Of a stretch of 64,000 nt of DNA, positions 42,501 to 47,560 are shown piece by piece. The first letter of the stretch is position 1, and each line of letters starts with the position of its first letter. This stretch comes from Hymenolepis diminuta. Lineage: Eukaryota; Platyhelminthes; Cestoda; Cyclophyllidea; Hymenolepididae. The DNA is taken from contig CAADRB010000006.1 in assembly GCA_900708905.1 (NCBI GenBank), forward strand, positions 4,422,316 through 4,486,315, read 5' to 3'. The position numbers and the translations under genes were made by a program. The notes under the pieces are model-generated. The model saw only the letters and a program-made list of their open reading frames with translations, was not told where the DNA came from and did no database searches.

Positions 42501-44331
42501 AAACCTCCTTCTTAACATTATACATTATGCTACTTTCATTAGGTATGAATTACGAACTGATCCTTCTCTACTGATCAAATTAAATGGGGCAGAGTTCAGA
42601 AAAGTGCATTTGGTAGGGACGATCTGCTACTATTGCTTAAATGTAAAACTATACTGTTGATTAGTGAGGGTATTTGGAGAAACGCTTATAAAATATTTTA
42701 AAATGCAAGATTTTAAGGACATTATTATTTTCATTGATTAATAGTGAAATATTAAATTTTATATTATTTGAATAGATTTGCCGACTTAAAATAGAATTTT
42801 TACGTTCACGTATTTCTAAGGTTAAAATTAAATAATTTAATAAATAATTAATAAAACGACAAAAATTTGCTGGATTACTGATCTAATAAATTGTTTTAAA
42901 AAATTGTATTTATAATTTAATAATAAAATCCAATGATAATCATTGGAGCAACGCTATCCATTCAATTAATCAAAGTTAAAAACTTGTTTTTTTCTCATAA
43001 CGGTCTAAAAGGTCAAATGCAATTTAACTTGGAACTAAGTTCAGATGTAGGTTCATTTTCGAGTCGTTGGGCCAACCGATCGCATATTTTTCCTTCACGA
43101 AAAACCACGCATCTCTTTTTATTAATACTGTAGAAGGCCAACTTTTTTTAGGCTTCTGCTCTTCTCTATTACAATAAATTGATTTGCAATGACTGCTCTT
43201 TATAAAATTTTATGAAAATTGTAACTTCAACTGATATGAATCCAACCCTCATAGATTTGGGGAAAATTTCATTGGATTAATATTCGATTAATTAATTAAT
43301 ATTAATTTACTTACCTGATAAAGTAATTAAGTATAAAGCTGGGTAGAAGTCGTGAATATATTGGTTCGTATGAGTTATCTAATTATACTTTTGGACGTGA
43401 TATAGATCCAAAACTCGATTTCATGCCAATAATATTTATTTAATATGAATTTCTCATTGAAGGAAAACAATTAATGGGAGAACGCTATTTAAGGTGAAGA
43501 GTAAAAATGAGAATACGTATTAATTTTTCTCAAATTGATAGACCAAACCGTTATTCTTAGCATGATCGTATAATAGAATCTCTCTTTGAATAATTGTATC
43601 TTTTGTGCCTATTCTCTCAGAAGCTAACATTATGGGTTCACAATGCAATATTATCCGTGTTATATTGCAAATTACAACAAATTAAATAAATTTTTATCAA
43701 ATTAACTTTTTTAATTTGTAAATATTTTTTCCATCTATTAGATCATGTCGAATTCTCTGTTCGGATAGTGATTTACCCTGTCCAAAAGGAGCTAAATACG
43801 CTGATTCCGTTCAGTACATCTCTGTGAGCATCCCACGAACTAATTGTACTACCGGTCGCAATATAATGCTTCGCGTATTTGATTCGAATCAGGTAAGATA
43901 GCGCTTCTTTCCTTTGTTATAATAACCGTTGATTAGTTAATTATTCACCTGTCCTTCCCTTATAGGTCCAACAAGCCAATTGTCATTACCAGTTACTGGA
44001 TAAGGCCGCTAACACACCAGTGAATTATAGATCCAAAAATGGAGTTGTTTATTTGATGCCGGACTGGAGTTCACCAGCCTTCACTGATGCCACAAGTGAA
44101 GTACTTCAAGCTACTTTGGATGGGTCTGCTCAAAGTCTGTACTATCTCTATTTCAGGGTGTCATGTTATGAAGGACACCCCTGGTATGGAATGACTGATC
44201 CCCAGGACTTTGATGTGTATCCAGTTGGAAGACGACCTTTTGAGACAGAAGAAACCTATGTGGATGATTCTAAACTCATCTTCCAGCACTCATTCTATGT
44301 CTACATCTCTATCTCTAAATATCCATTCTAA
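289..44331 (+). CDS. hmcn: Hemicentin-like giant extracellular matrix protein, 3' part of gene (spliced)
   Basis: Hemicentins are secreted fibulin-family matrix proteins that form tracks joining basement membranes and cells. Joining the 37 exons listed below (microexon 30934-30960 left out) gives one open frame of about 2507 residues ending in TAA at 44329-44331. Order, with residues counted from the window's first exon: 14 Ig domains (1 to about 1355), six TSP1 repeats (about 1355-1724), G2F barrel (about 1725-2007), seven cbEGF modules (about 2007-2335), fibulin-type C-terminal module (about 2336-2507). All introns are GT-AG, and most junctions between domains are phase 1, the usual phase for shuffled extracellular modules. 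The chain ends in SISKYPF, like the family's terminal YPF/YPY. The 5' end, including the expected vWA domain, is outside the window. HMCN1 and HMCN2 orthology cannot be told apart here. Confidence 0.95.
783..936 (+). CDS. hmcn: Hemicentin exon 2: Ig domain 2, first part
   Basis: Carries strands A to D of an Ig domain: [18 protein letters not shown] with the first Cys, and AIEWYKDG with the core Trp. It enters in phase 1 and leaves in phase 2 at gtaaga, completing an Arg codon with exon 3. The intron after it is 73 nt. Confidence 0.92.
1010..1140 (+). CDS. hmcn: Hemicentin exon 3: Ig domain 2, second part
   Basis: Carries strands E to [21 protein letters not shown] with the second Cys, then SVDLTVGG. 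The acceptor is aaattttag and the donor gtaaga follows in phase 1. The reading continues directly from exon 2. Confidence 0.92.
1218..1462 (+). CDS. hmcn: Hemicentin exon 4: Ig domain 3, first part (lacks core Trp)
   Basis: Begins APPRIDRG and has the first Cys in [10 protein letters not shown]. The position that normally holds the core Trp reads PRLAFTR, with Phe instead. A long acidic and Ser-rich loop (SSSSDD) precedes the phase-0 donor gtaact. The domain is therefore an unusual, longer Ig. The frame joins cleanly on both sides. Confidence 0.9.
1539..1653 (+). CDS. hmcn: Hemicentin exon 5: Ig domain 3, second part
   Basis: Strands E to [21 protein letters not shown] supplies the second Cys, followed by YTVRVRG. 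It enters in phase 0 after tataacag and leaves in phase 1 at gtaaat. Confidence 0.92.
1725..2009 (+). CDS. hmcn: Hemicentin exon 6: Ig domain 4 (whole)
   Basis: Complete Ig domain: VPPTFDTS start, [18 protein letters not shown] with Trp, and [13 protein letters not shown]. Phase 1 at both ends. NQT is a possible N-glycosylation site before the first Cys. Confidence 0.94.
2085..2408 (+). CDS. hmcn: Hemicentin exon 7: Ig domain 5 (whole)
   Basis: Complete Ig domain: [34 protein letters not shown]. It has a longer C'-E loop rich in Ser, Thr and Gly than its neighbours, and possible N-glycosylation sites NQT and NLT. Phase 1 at both ends; the donor is gtaggt. Confidence 0.93.
2482..2778 (+). CDS. 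hmcn: Hemicentin exon 8: Ig domain 6 (whole)
   Basis: Complete Ig domain: [48 protein letters not shown]. Phase 1 at both ends; the donor at 2779 is gtgagc. A 1.24-kb intron follows. Confidence 0.93.
2779..4015 (+). other. Intron, 1.24 kb
   Basis: No coding appearance. The only visible structure is a short tandem GTAGGAT-type repeat near 3592-3620. Confidence 0.8.
4016..4306 (+). CDS. hmcn: Hemicentin exon 9: Ig domain 7 (whole)
   Basis: Complete Ig domain: [42 protein letters not shown]. Phase 1 at both ends; the acceptor tcaattttag is strong and the donor is gtaaga. The next intron is 71 nt. Confidence 0.93.
4378..4534 (+). CDS. hmcn: Hemicentin exon 10: Ig domain 8, first part
   Basis: First part of an Ig domain: [33 protein letters not shown]. 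It leaves in phase 2 at gtaagt, completing an Ala codon with exon 11. Too short on its own to stand out as an ORF in the correct frame. Confidence 0.9.
4621..4733 (+). CDS. hmcn: Hemicentin exon 11: Ig domain 8, second part
   Basis: Strands E to [21 protein letters not shown] with the second Cys, then TVDIQII. The acceptor is ccttgtag and the donor gtaatg follows in phase 1. Confidence 0.9.
4734..5167 (+). other. Intron, 434 nt
   Basis: AT-rich sequence without recognisable features. Confidence 0.75.
5168..5446 (+). CDS. hmcn: Hemicentin exon 12: Ig domain 9 (whole)
   Basis: Complete Ig domain: [40 protein letters not shown]. Phase 1 at both ends. The acceptor is accccttag, so the upstream in-frame ATG at 5155 is intronic and not a start. 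Confidence 0.92.
5522..5717 (+). CDS. hmcn: Hemicentin exon 13: Ig domain 10, first part
   Basis: VPPKLVRP start, [10 protein letters not shown] with the first Cys, IVIWERNGV with the Trp, and strand E LFIFNALK. It leaves in phase 2 at gtaagt just after strand E; the Lys codon is completed by exon 14. Confidence 0.91.
5718..6673 (+). other. Intron, 956 nt
   Basis: AT-rich. The short open frames on the minus strand here (5994-6484) look like chance frames. Confidence 0.75.
6674..6756 (+). CDS. hmcn: Hemicentin exon 14: Ig domain 10, second part
   Basis: Short exon of 83 nt reading [18 protein letters not shown], with the second Cys, then FNILVS. The acceptor is ccttatag and the donor gtaagt follows in phase 1. 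Confidence 0.91.
6839..7029 (+). CDS. hmcn: Hemicentin exon 15: Ig domain 11, first part
   Basis: [19 protein letters not shown] with the first Cys, EVTWEFKN with the Trp, and strand E RLTIHNLQ, then a phase-0 donor gtaagg. Confidence 0.92.
7107..7191 (+). CDS. hmcn: Hemicentin exon 16: Ig domain 11, second part
   Basis: [17 protein letters not shown] supplies the second Cys, then TYLTVF. It enters in phase 0 after gattatag and leaves in phase 1 at gtaagc. Confidence 0.92.
7264..7398 (+). CDS. hmcn: Hemicentin exon 17: Ig domain 12, first part
   Basis: [20 protein letters not shown] with the first Cys, EIKWTFKGN with the Trp. It leaves in phase 1 at gtaggt before strand E. The open frame continues to 7445 in the intron but is not Ig-like there. 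Confidence 0.91.
7474..7605 (+). CDS. hmcn: Hemicentin exon 18: Ig domain 12, second part
   Basis: Strand E GSLIIGP, then [13 protein letters not shown] with the second Cys and FHFTVK. Acceptor ctttaaag, donor gtaagc, phase 1. Confidence 0.91.
7667..7854 (+). CDS. hmcn: Hemicentin exon 19: Ig domain 13, first part
   Basis: [18 protein letters not shown] with the first Cys, [10 protein letters not shown] with the Trp, strand E SLVISMAR. The phase-0 donor gtaaga leads into a 47-nt intron, the shortest in the model. Confidence 0.91.
7902..7983 (+). CDS. hmcn: Hemicentin exon 20: Ig domain 13, second part
   Basis: 82-nt exon reading [18 protein letters not shown] with the second Cys, then LRFVVE. 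Acceptor actgtttag, donor gtgagt in phase 1. Confidence 0.9.
8058..8229 (+). CDS. hmcn: Hemicentin exon 21: Ig domain 14, first part
   Basis: [20 protein letters not shown] with the first Cys, IISWYHDN with the Trp, and NGSLR in strand E. It leaves in phase 2 at gtgaga; the Arg codon is completed 942 nt downstream in exon 22. Confidence 0.9.
8230..9171 (+). other. Intron, 942 nt
   Basis: AT-rich, no coding appearance. Confidence 0.75.
9172..9345 (+). CDS. hmcn: Hemicentin exon 22: end of Ig 14 and start of TSP1 repeat 1
   Basis: Marks the switch between modules. [16 protein letters not shown] closes the last Ig domain. After a short linker, [19 protein letters not shown] opens the first thrombospondin type 1 repeat, with its Trp ladder and CSVTCG-like core. 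It leaves in phase 2 at gtaagt inside an Arg codon. Confidence 0.92.
9600..9780 (-). repeat. Dispersed repeat family B, copy 1 (inverted)
   Basis: Its plus strand matches the reverse complement of copy 2. Shared blocks include CAGGTGGTTGG and a later GATCACTGCGTCAC against GATCACTCCGTCAC, in the same order and spacing. Identity judged by eye is roughly 65-70%. Element type unknown. Confidence 0.6.
11550..11730 (+). repeat. Dispersed repeat family B, copy 2
   Basis: Matches copy 3 in the same direction over a block that includes TTCTGGTCAAC, then TAGAATGCAAGTTTAT here against TAGAATGCGAGTTTAT in copy 3. Matches copy 1 inverted. It could be part of an LTR or a short non-autonomous element. Confidence 0.65.
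14670..14870 (+). repeat. Dispersed repeat family B, copy 3
   Basis: Same direction as copy 2; GTGATCAACC and TAGAATGCGAGTTTATT are the best-conserved parts. It lies about 200 nt upstream of exon 23. Confidence 0.6.
15049..15262 (+). CDS. hmcn: Hemicentin exon 23: end of TSP1 repeat 1 and most of repeat 2
   Basis: [17 protein letters not shown] and LQAFCP close repeat 1. [17 protein letters not shown] and [15 protein letters not shown] begin repeat 2. The acceptor is attccttttag and the donor gtgagt is phase 0. The open frame upstream to 14981 is intronic. Confidence 0.93.
17340..17810 (-). mobile_element. Repeat family C, copy 1: gag-like retroelement fragment
   Basis: The minus strand has an open frame of 98 codons (17511-17807) with a basic, helix-like composition, including [17 protein letters not shown] and [11 protein letters not shown]. 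This recalls the region just before the zinc knuckle in flatworm Ty3/gypsy Gag proteins. No complete zinc knuckle follows. The same stretch occurs inverted at 22430-22930, which supports a mobile origin. The Gag assignment is inference. Confidence 0.5.
18470..18850 (-). repeat. Dispersed repeat family A, copy 1
   Basis: Matches 35340-35690 and 59620-59970 in the same direction, for example TTCAAACCTCAC here and TTCAAACTTCAT in copy 2. On the minus strand it reads [10 protein letters not shown] and RFEFWN, matching the same frame in copy 2. Unknown element. Confidence 0.6.
21519..21535. repeat. AT dinucleotide microsatellite
   Basis: Short run of about eight TA units in the intron. Confidence 0.8.
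22093..22293 (+). CDS. hmcn: Hemicentin exon 24: end of TSP1 repeat 2 and most of repeat 3
   Basis: PCPGEAMQD and LCEDLPLCP finish repeat 2. [18 protein letters not shown] and [17 protein letters not shown] make up most of repeat 3. Phase 0 on both sides; acceptor ttactccgcag, donor gtaagc. Confidence 0.93.
22294..23546 (+). other. Intron, 1.25 kb
   Basis: Mostly occupied by family C copy 2 (22430-22930), followed by purine-rich, GC-richer sequence up to about 23.3 kb that may be more of the same insertion. Confidence 0.75.
22430..22930 (+). mobile_element. Repeat family C, copy 2
   Basis: Matches the reverse complement of 17340-17810 over several hundred bases. One example is CTTGAAGTGCTT followed by ACCTCAAGTTCCCC in copy 1, against the reverse complement of this copy. 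Its plus strand gives the same gag-like reading, interrupted by stops. No functional frame remains. Confidence 0.55.
23547..23748 (+). CDS. hmcn: Hemicentin exon 25: end of TSP1 repeat 3 and repeat 4
   Basis: [10 protein letters not shown] finishes repeat 3. [39 protein letters not shown] and CQENPCP form a complete repeat 4. It enters in phase 0 and leaves in phase 1 at gtaagc. The ATG-initiated frame starting at 23578 (+) is not the real reading. Confidence 0.93.
23749..27771 (+). other. Intron, 4.0 kb
   Basis: No exon-like coding. A GC-richer island at about 24980-25400 contains CTATAAAG at about 25136-25143 and a C-rich tract (CACCCCTCCCCCCTCCACCC, 25353-25372). It may be regulatory, but nothing proves it. 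Confidence 0.75.
27772..28209 (+). CDS. hmcn: Hemicentin exon 26: TSP1 repeats 5 and 6
   Basis: Repeat 5: [38 protein letters not shown]. Repeat 6 is divergent: [16 protein letters not shown] is followed by a longer loop than usual before RRHRSRNC, then [13 protein letters not shown]. Human hemicentin-1 also has six TSP1 repeats ahead of the G2F domain. Phase 1 at both ends; acceptor ttttcctccag, donor gtatgc. Confidence 0.92.
28280..28500 (+). CDS. hmcn: Hemicentin exon 27: start of G2F (nidogen-type) barrel
   Basis: After DKNRPLF comes [18 protein letters not shown], the usual opening of a G2F beta-barrel, then [18 protein letters not shown]. It enters in phase 1 after a 70-nt intron and leaves in phase 0 at gtatgt. 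I read through the internal GTAAGT at 28302, because the coding sense continues across it. Confidence 0.88.
28501..29531 (+). other. Intron, 1.03 kb
   Basis: AT-rich. The open frame runs on to 28731 from exon 27 but loses protein character after the donor. Confidence 0.75.
29532..29841 (+). CDS. hmcn: Hemicentin exon 28: middle of G2F barrel
   Basis: Reads [20 protein letters not shown] through [15 protein letters not shown] to VVQLDPSK. This fits the G2F middle section; the phase-0 acceptor ttttaaaaag is weak but is the only one that keeps the frame. It leaves in phase 1 at gtaaaa. Confidence 0.85.
29842..31790 (+). other. Intron, 1.95 kb (or two introns if the microexon is used)
   Basis: AT-rich; nothing recognisable apart from the possible microexon at 30934-30960. 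Confidence 0.7.
30934..30960 (+). CDS. hmcn: Possible 27-nt cassette microexon in G2F region
   Basis: Bounded by taatag and a consensus donor gtaagt. It would add nine residues (about KTPPRDPMC) in frame, phase 1 on both sides. Joining exons 28 and 30 directly gives [16 protein letters not shown], which resembles the conserved barrel better. The element may be an optional exon or a chance match. Confidence 0.3.
31791..32108 (+). CDS. hmcn: Hemicentin exon 30: end of G2F barrel and linker
   Basis: [18 protein letters not shown] and [18 protein letters not shown] match the final strands of the hemicentin G2F barrel. [11 protein letters not shown] and the linker to the EGF modules follow. Acceptor cattttttag, donor gtatgt in phase 1. 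The ATG at 31829 is internal to the exon, not a start. Confidence 0.9.
32189..32461 (+). CDS. hmcn: Hemicentin exon 31: cbEGF modules 1 and 2
   Basis: [38 protein letters not shown], then [10 protein letters not shown] and [14 protein letters not shown]. Both modules have the D-x-D/N-E-C calcium-binding start. Phase 1 at both ends; acceptor ttttaaag, donor gtaagc. Confidence 0.93.
32462..34257 (+). other. Intron, 1.8 kb
   Basis: AT-rich without recognisable genes. A weak inverted match to repeat family D lies at about 33660-33790. Confidence 0.75.
34258..34380 (+). CDS. hmcn: Hemicentin exon 32: cbEGF module 3
   Basis: One full module: [38 protein letters not shown]. It has the DIDEC calcium motif and six Cys. 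Phase 1 at both ends; acceptor catcttgcag, donor gtaagt. Too short to show as a long ORF. Confidence 0.93.
34454..34723 (+). CDS. hmcn: Hemicentin exon 33: cbEGF modules 4 and 5
   Basis: [35 protein letters not shown], then [18 protein letters not shown] and [18 protein letters not shown]. Phase 1 at both ends. The donor gtttgt is weaker than the others in the gene. Confidence 0.92.
34724..36514 (+). other. Intron, 1.8 kb, with family A copy 2
   Basis: Holds family A copy 2 (35340-35690). A 69-codon minus-strand frame at 36172-36381 shows no family I recognise. Confidence 0.75.
35340..35690 (-). repeat. Dispersed repeat family A, copy 2
   Basis: Shares CCTAAATTCAAACTTCAT and TCTATGATGTCCAG with the corresponding stretches of copies 1 and 3. 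On the minus strand it reads [20 protein letters not shown], against [19 protein letters not shown] in copy 1. This suggests a degraded coding element. Confidence 0.65.
36515..36577 (+). CDS. hmcn: Hemicentin exon 34: half-EGF module
   Basis: 63-nt exon reading [20 protein letters not shown]: the last part of an EGF-like module (CxxGFTxDPxxxxC) without the calcium-binding start. It follows module 5 directly and precedes another DIDEC module. Phase 1 on both sides; acceptor cttcttcgtag, donor gtaagt. Confidence 0.85.
36578..38364 (+). other. Intron, 1.8 kb
   Basis: AT-rich; nothing recognisable. Confidence 0.75.
38365..38493 (+). CDS. hmcn: Hemicentin exon 35: cbEGF module 6
   Basis: [39 protein letters not shown]: a full calcium-binding EGF module on one phase 1-1 exon. 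Acceptor actttcag, donor gtgagt. Confidence 0.93.
38677..38803 (+). CDS. hmcn: Hemicentin exon 36: cbEGF module 7
   Basis: [38 protein letters not shown]. It leaves in phase 2 at gtaagt within a Gln codon that exon 37 completes. The CP..Y..D ending is the usual last EGF of fibulins and hemicentins. Confidence 0.92.
38804..43741 (+). other. Intron, 4.9 kb
   Basis: AT-rich. Its short open frames (for example 40607-40871 on both strands, 42076-42273, 42933-43133) have no recognisable domains. Confidence 0.75.
43742..43892 (+). CDS. hmcn: Hemicentin exon 37: fibulin-type C-terminal module, first part
   Basis: [30 protein letters not shown] and [10 protein letters not shown] match the start of the FC module. 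It enters in phase 2 and leaves in phase 0 at gtaaga. Confidence 0.92.
43966..44331 (+). CDS. hmcn: Hemicentin last exon: end of fibulin-type C-terminal module and stop
   Basis: Starts [14 protein letters not shown] in phase 0 after a 73-nt intron. It contains [20 protein letters not shown] and [10 protein letters not shown] and ends [14 protein letters not shown] followed by TAA. The FFVYIYVSxYPF-like end is characteristic of the fibulin/hemicentin C-terminus, so the protein end is intact. Confidence 0.95.
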   Translation, partial: VQQANCHYQLLDKAANTPVNYRSKNGVVYLMPDWSSPAFTDATSEVLQATLDGSAQSLYYLYFRVSCYEGHPWYGMTDPQDFDVYPVGRRPFETEETYVDDSKLIFQHSFYVYISISKYPF

Positions 44332-44460
44332 TTTGCATGACAATCTTTACCCTCTCCTTTTCTTGGCTAGATCATTAAGCTAACACATTTTGCATTCTTC
44401 CTGCATTTTTCCTATCCCCATTTCTGTATCTTAGCTTATCAAATTTAGGAAGTAAATAAA
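44332..44460 (+). terminator. hmcn: 3' UTR with likely polyadenylation signal
   Basis: AATAAA at 44455-44460, about 125 nt after the stop. A second AATAAA is at 44548-44553. Which one is used cannot be told from sequence. Confidence 0.6.
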
Positions 44461-45640
44461 ATGAATTAATTTGATCTCTCTTTAGATGGAAGCCATAGAA
44501 TAGTTTCTGTTGGATAAAATTGAATATTTTTAATTGAGGGTCATTAAAATAAAAATTTTACATTCTTATTAATTTTATTACTAATAGGTGAATTCGAGGA
44601 ATTCGTCCAATGGATTTATTGCAATTGTTTAAGTTATTCAGAAGTAATAGTTCCTTCGGTTAAATTTGTAGGTTCTGTGCATCTGGATCCTTCTATTACA
44701 TCTATATCTCTTTCCTCCATACTATTTTATTAAGCCTTCCACATCTGTTGACATTTCCGCTCCCGTAGTTGCTGGAGAAGTCACTAAAATATTTCTGAGT
44801 TTATTCATGATTCTAAATCAGGCAAATTATTTGAATTGCAGTACATTAAACATAAGTATGTGTTCACGACGAATCTTGCTAAATGGGAACATTACGCGAA
44901 ATTCTTCCTGTCTAGGGAATTCGATAAACTTATTTATCCTGAAACTATGCCGACCTTGGAAGAAAATTTTAGCTAGAATTTCCCCCTCTTCAACTCCCGC
45001 TTTAACTGCATTAAACTTGAGATCGAACATGAGGACTTATATGACTTTTCAACCGTTATAAACTTTCATAATGATAAATTTAGTTTCGTCACCTTAACAG
45101 AACAAGAGTTTGATGTCTTATTTACAGCTCAGACTTCAAACCTAGCCATGTTTAAAACCTGGAGTTCCAGCTGGAGGAAAACTCCAGCGTGAAGTTGCAA
45201 GAAATGTTCAGAGAAAGAGCTAAGAGTGTGAATCTCATCGTGATTCAGCCCTCATTAATTCTGACGGCATATTCACGCGTCTGGTGCACAAAATGCCTGC
45301 ATCTATGACCTGATCCACACAATTTGTAGCATAGCCGAATCCGTCCGTAGAAAAGAAACCATCTCCATCTTGTCCATGCTTTTGAGGTTGACATTTCCAT
45401 CAACGATGTCCTTTCAAGACATATCCGTGTAAACAATGTGAATGATTGAACATAAAGGGAGCTGTTACCCACGGGCCTCCCCCAGAATTCCTAAATCGTC
45501 CATCATCAGGATGACCAAGGACAAAATCGGAAAACTTTTCATAAAAATAATTGCTGCTATAAACTTAGGCCAAAATGCCTACGGCAGACGGAAAACTTAA
45601 ACATGTTTAAAAAGCAGGATTCTAAAACTTGTCTTTTAAT
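44461..45640 (+). other. Sequence between hemicentin 3' end and gypsy pol; possible gag remnant
   Basis: From about 44840 to 45190 the plus strand can be read in pieces as weakly Gag-like protein (for example EHEDLYDFSTVINFHNDKF), in the right place and direction for the pol region downstream. No capsid motif or zinc knuckle is certain. On the minus strand, 45245-45472 gives a chance-like CYKLCGSGHRC reading on the wrong strand for this element. Confidence 0.3.
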
Positions 45641-47560
45641 TTAAAATGGATTCCACCTGTTGTTGTTGCTATTGTTCAGAAAGCAAATGAAATTTTTCGG
45701 TTGTGCGCTGACCATTTTGCCGGTCTAAACATCTAATTGAAGTCCAACTGTCATCAACCATCAGTTTCTGATGATATAGCGACAATTAATGGTGGAAGAC
45801 ACTTTACAAATCTGCAATTGGCAGTGGCTAATTTGGAAATCGAAGATGCACAAGAGTCATAAGAGCTACGTATCGTAAACTATACAACTGTACTAGACTT
45901 CCATTCGGCATCAAGACAGCTCATACTATTTTCCGGCAAATAATGGATACCATGATATTTGCCCTTTCTGTTACCACTGCATCCTTAGACGGCATAATTT
46001 TTGTATACCACTCTCAACAGGGACTTCAAAATCGTGGCATCGCATTTCTTCAGCTTATCCAAGAGTATGGGTTTCGTCTTAGAGCTGGAAAATTTACATT
46101 CTTTGTGCTCTAAATTAAGTACCTTTCGTGTATCTCTGATGAAAATAGCCGAGATTCGGATTCAGAAAAGCTTCGAGCAGTTTCAGGAATGCCACTGCCT
46201 GCGGACATTATCACATTATGTTCATTCCTGGATCTAATCAACTGCTGGAGTATATTTCTCCTGACACTGCATAATATTCAGGCTCTTGTAAATGAGTAGC
46301 TGAAAGAAAATACTAAATGGAAATTGGCTTTTAAATGTGAGAAAGCTTTCACAATGTTAAAGAACACGCGCATTTCTGATATGATGCGTTCTCATTGTAC
46401 TGGGAATCTACAGGTCGTAATGACTACAGATGCTTTGAAATATGAGGTTGGTGTTGTCATCTCTCATGCCCTGCTAATGGTTTAGTAAAGCTGTGAACTA
46501 TTTGCTATTAGAAAATTCTATGAATTCCTCTACGGTTAGCATTTTATCGTCATTGCCGATCAAAACCACTTCTCCCTATCTTCGAATCCAAAAAGGGTAT
46601 AACATTTTACTCTGTAAGCCGACTTCATCGTTGGTTGACCATCCTTCCTGGATATGACCTCGATAGAGAATATCAAAATGTAACAGATTCCAGATAAGAT
46701 GATTACCTTTCTCGTCTCATCTACAATGAGAAATGTCCTGATGAGGAAAACGTTATTGCAAGTCTGGCTATGAAGAACGATACGTAGCGTCTTTTATTTG
46801 ATGCCCTACACAAACTTCCATCAAGTGTAGGCGATAGACGGATTACGACAGCAAAAGATTCAGTGTTGTAGGAGACCATGAAATAAGTTTACACAGGATG
46901 GACAAGATCAAACCAAAAGGGCGACCTAAAACTTTATAACCTGCGTAATAATCCGTTTGTGGTTAATTTCTGCTTAAGGTTTGCAGATCATATCGTCACT
47001 CCTTCGGTAATCAAGCGAGCTGTGTACAACAGTTACATAACGGCATCCGAGTGTTTGCTAAATGAAATCTATTCCAAGAACGGCCAGAATGGACATGAAT
47101 ATCAAAGCGTTTGCCCAAAGATTATTTTGAATACCTGCAAGCTGCTAGGCTTCCTTCACACCGTGAACCTTGTCCTTGGTCTAAAACTGCAACTCCATGG
47201 TCTCGCATATACTTGGCTTTTACTGGAACTGTCAATGGCCTCTCATATCTTGTTATGGTAGATTCGTACTCAAAGTGGCCTGGAGTTATTCCATTAAAGT
47301 CTACCACAACTACCGTGCTGATCGACAGAGTTTGTCGTGTTTTTTCGATCCTGGAGCTATTAGAGACCATTGTATTCAATAATGACACCCAAATCTTAAA
47401 GACCCTCTTTCAAGACTTTTGTAGGGGCCACAATATTACTTTCCACCACATCACCCTCAATCAAATGATCCGCAGAGCGATTCGTTGGCAATCTGAAGAG
47501 GACATTTCAGAAATCGCGTGTGGAGGGGACAGCAGAAGAAACTCTTGTTTTTAAACGCTA
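45640..47560 (+). mobile_element. Degenerate Ty3/gypsy-type retrotransposon pol region
   Basis: Pieces in all three plus frames follow pol order. Reverse transcriptase (about 45655-46250): RLCADHFAGLN, TINGGRHFTNLQLA, RLPFGIKTAHTIFRQIMDTM, and SLDGIIF where the active-site YxDD would be. RNase H (about 46310-46700): TTDALKYEVGVVISHAL and LHRWLTILPGYDLDREYQ. Integrase (about 46960-47554): YLAFTGTVNGLSYLVMVDSY and VFNNDTQI. Stops and frameshifts are many, and catalytic Asp positions in RT and integrase are changed. It is dead. I found no matching LTR pair. It is in the same direction as hemicentin, starting about 1.3 kb past its stop. Confidence 0.85.
47111..47554 (+). pseudogene. Integrase core remnant of the gypsy element
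   Basis: Longest intact frame of the element (147 codons). The VMVDSYSKWPGVIPLKSTTT block is typical of Ty3/gypsy integrase cores. The first catalytic Asp site reads LAFTG instead of LDFAG-type, the second reads NNDTQ instead of SDNGTQ-type, and the C-terminal Glu region is not recognisable. Confidence 0.8.

Noticed and set aside
45245..45472. CCHC zinc-knuckle-like CYKLCGSGHRC on the minus strand
   Set aside because: Spacing is not the standard CX2CX4HX4C and it is on the opposite strand from the gypsy pol; probably chance.
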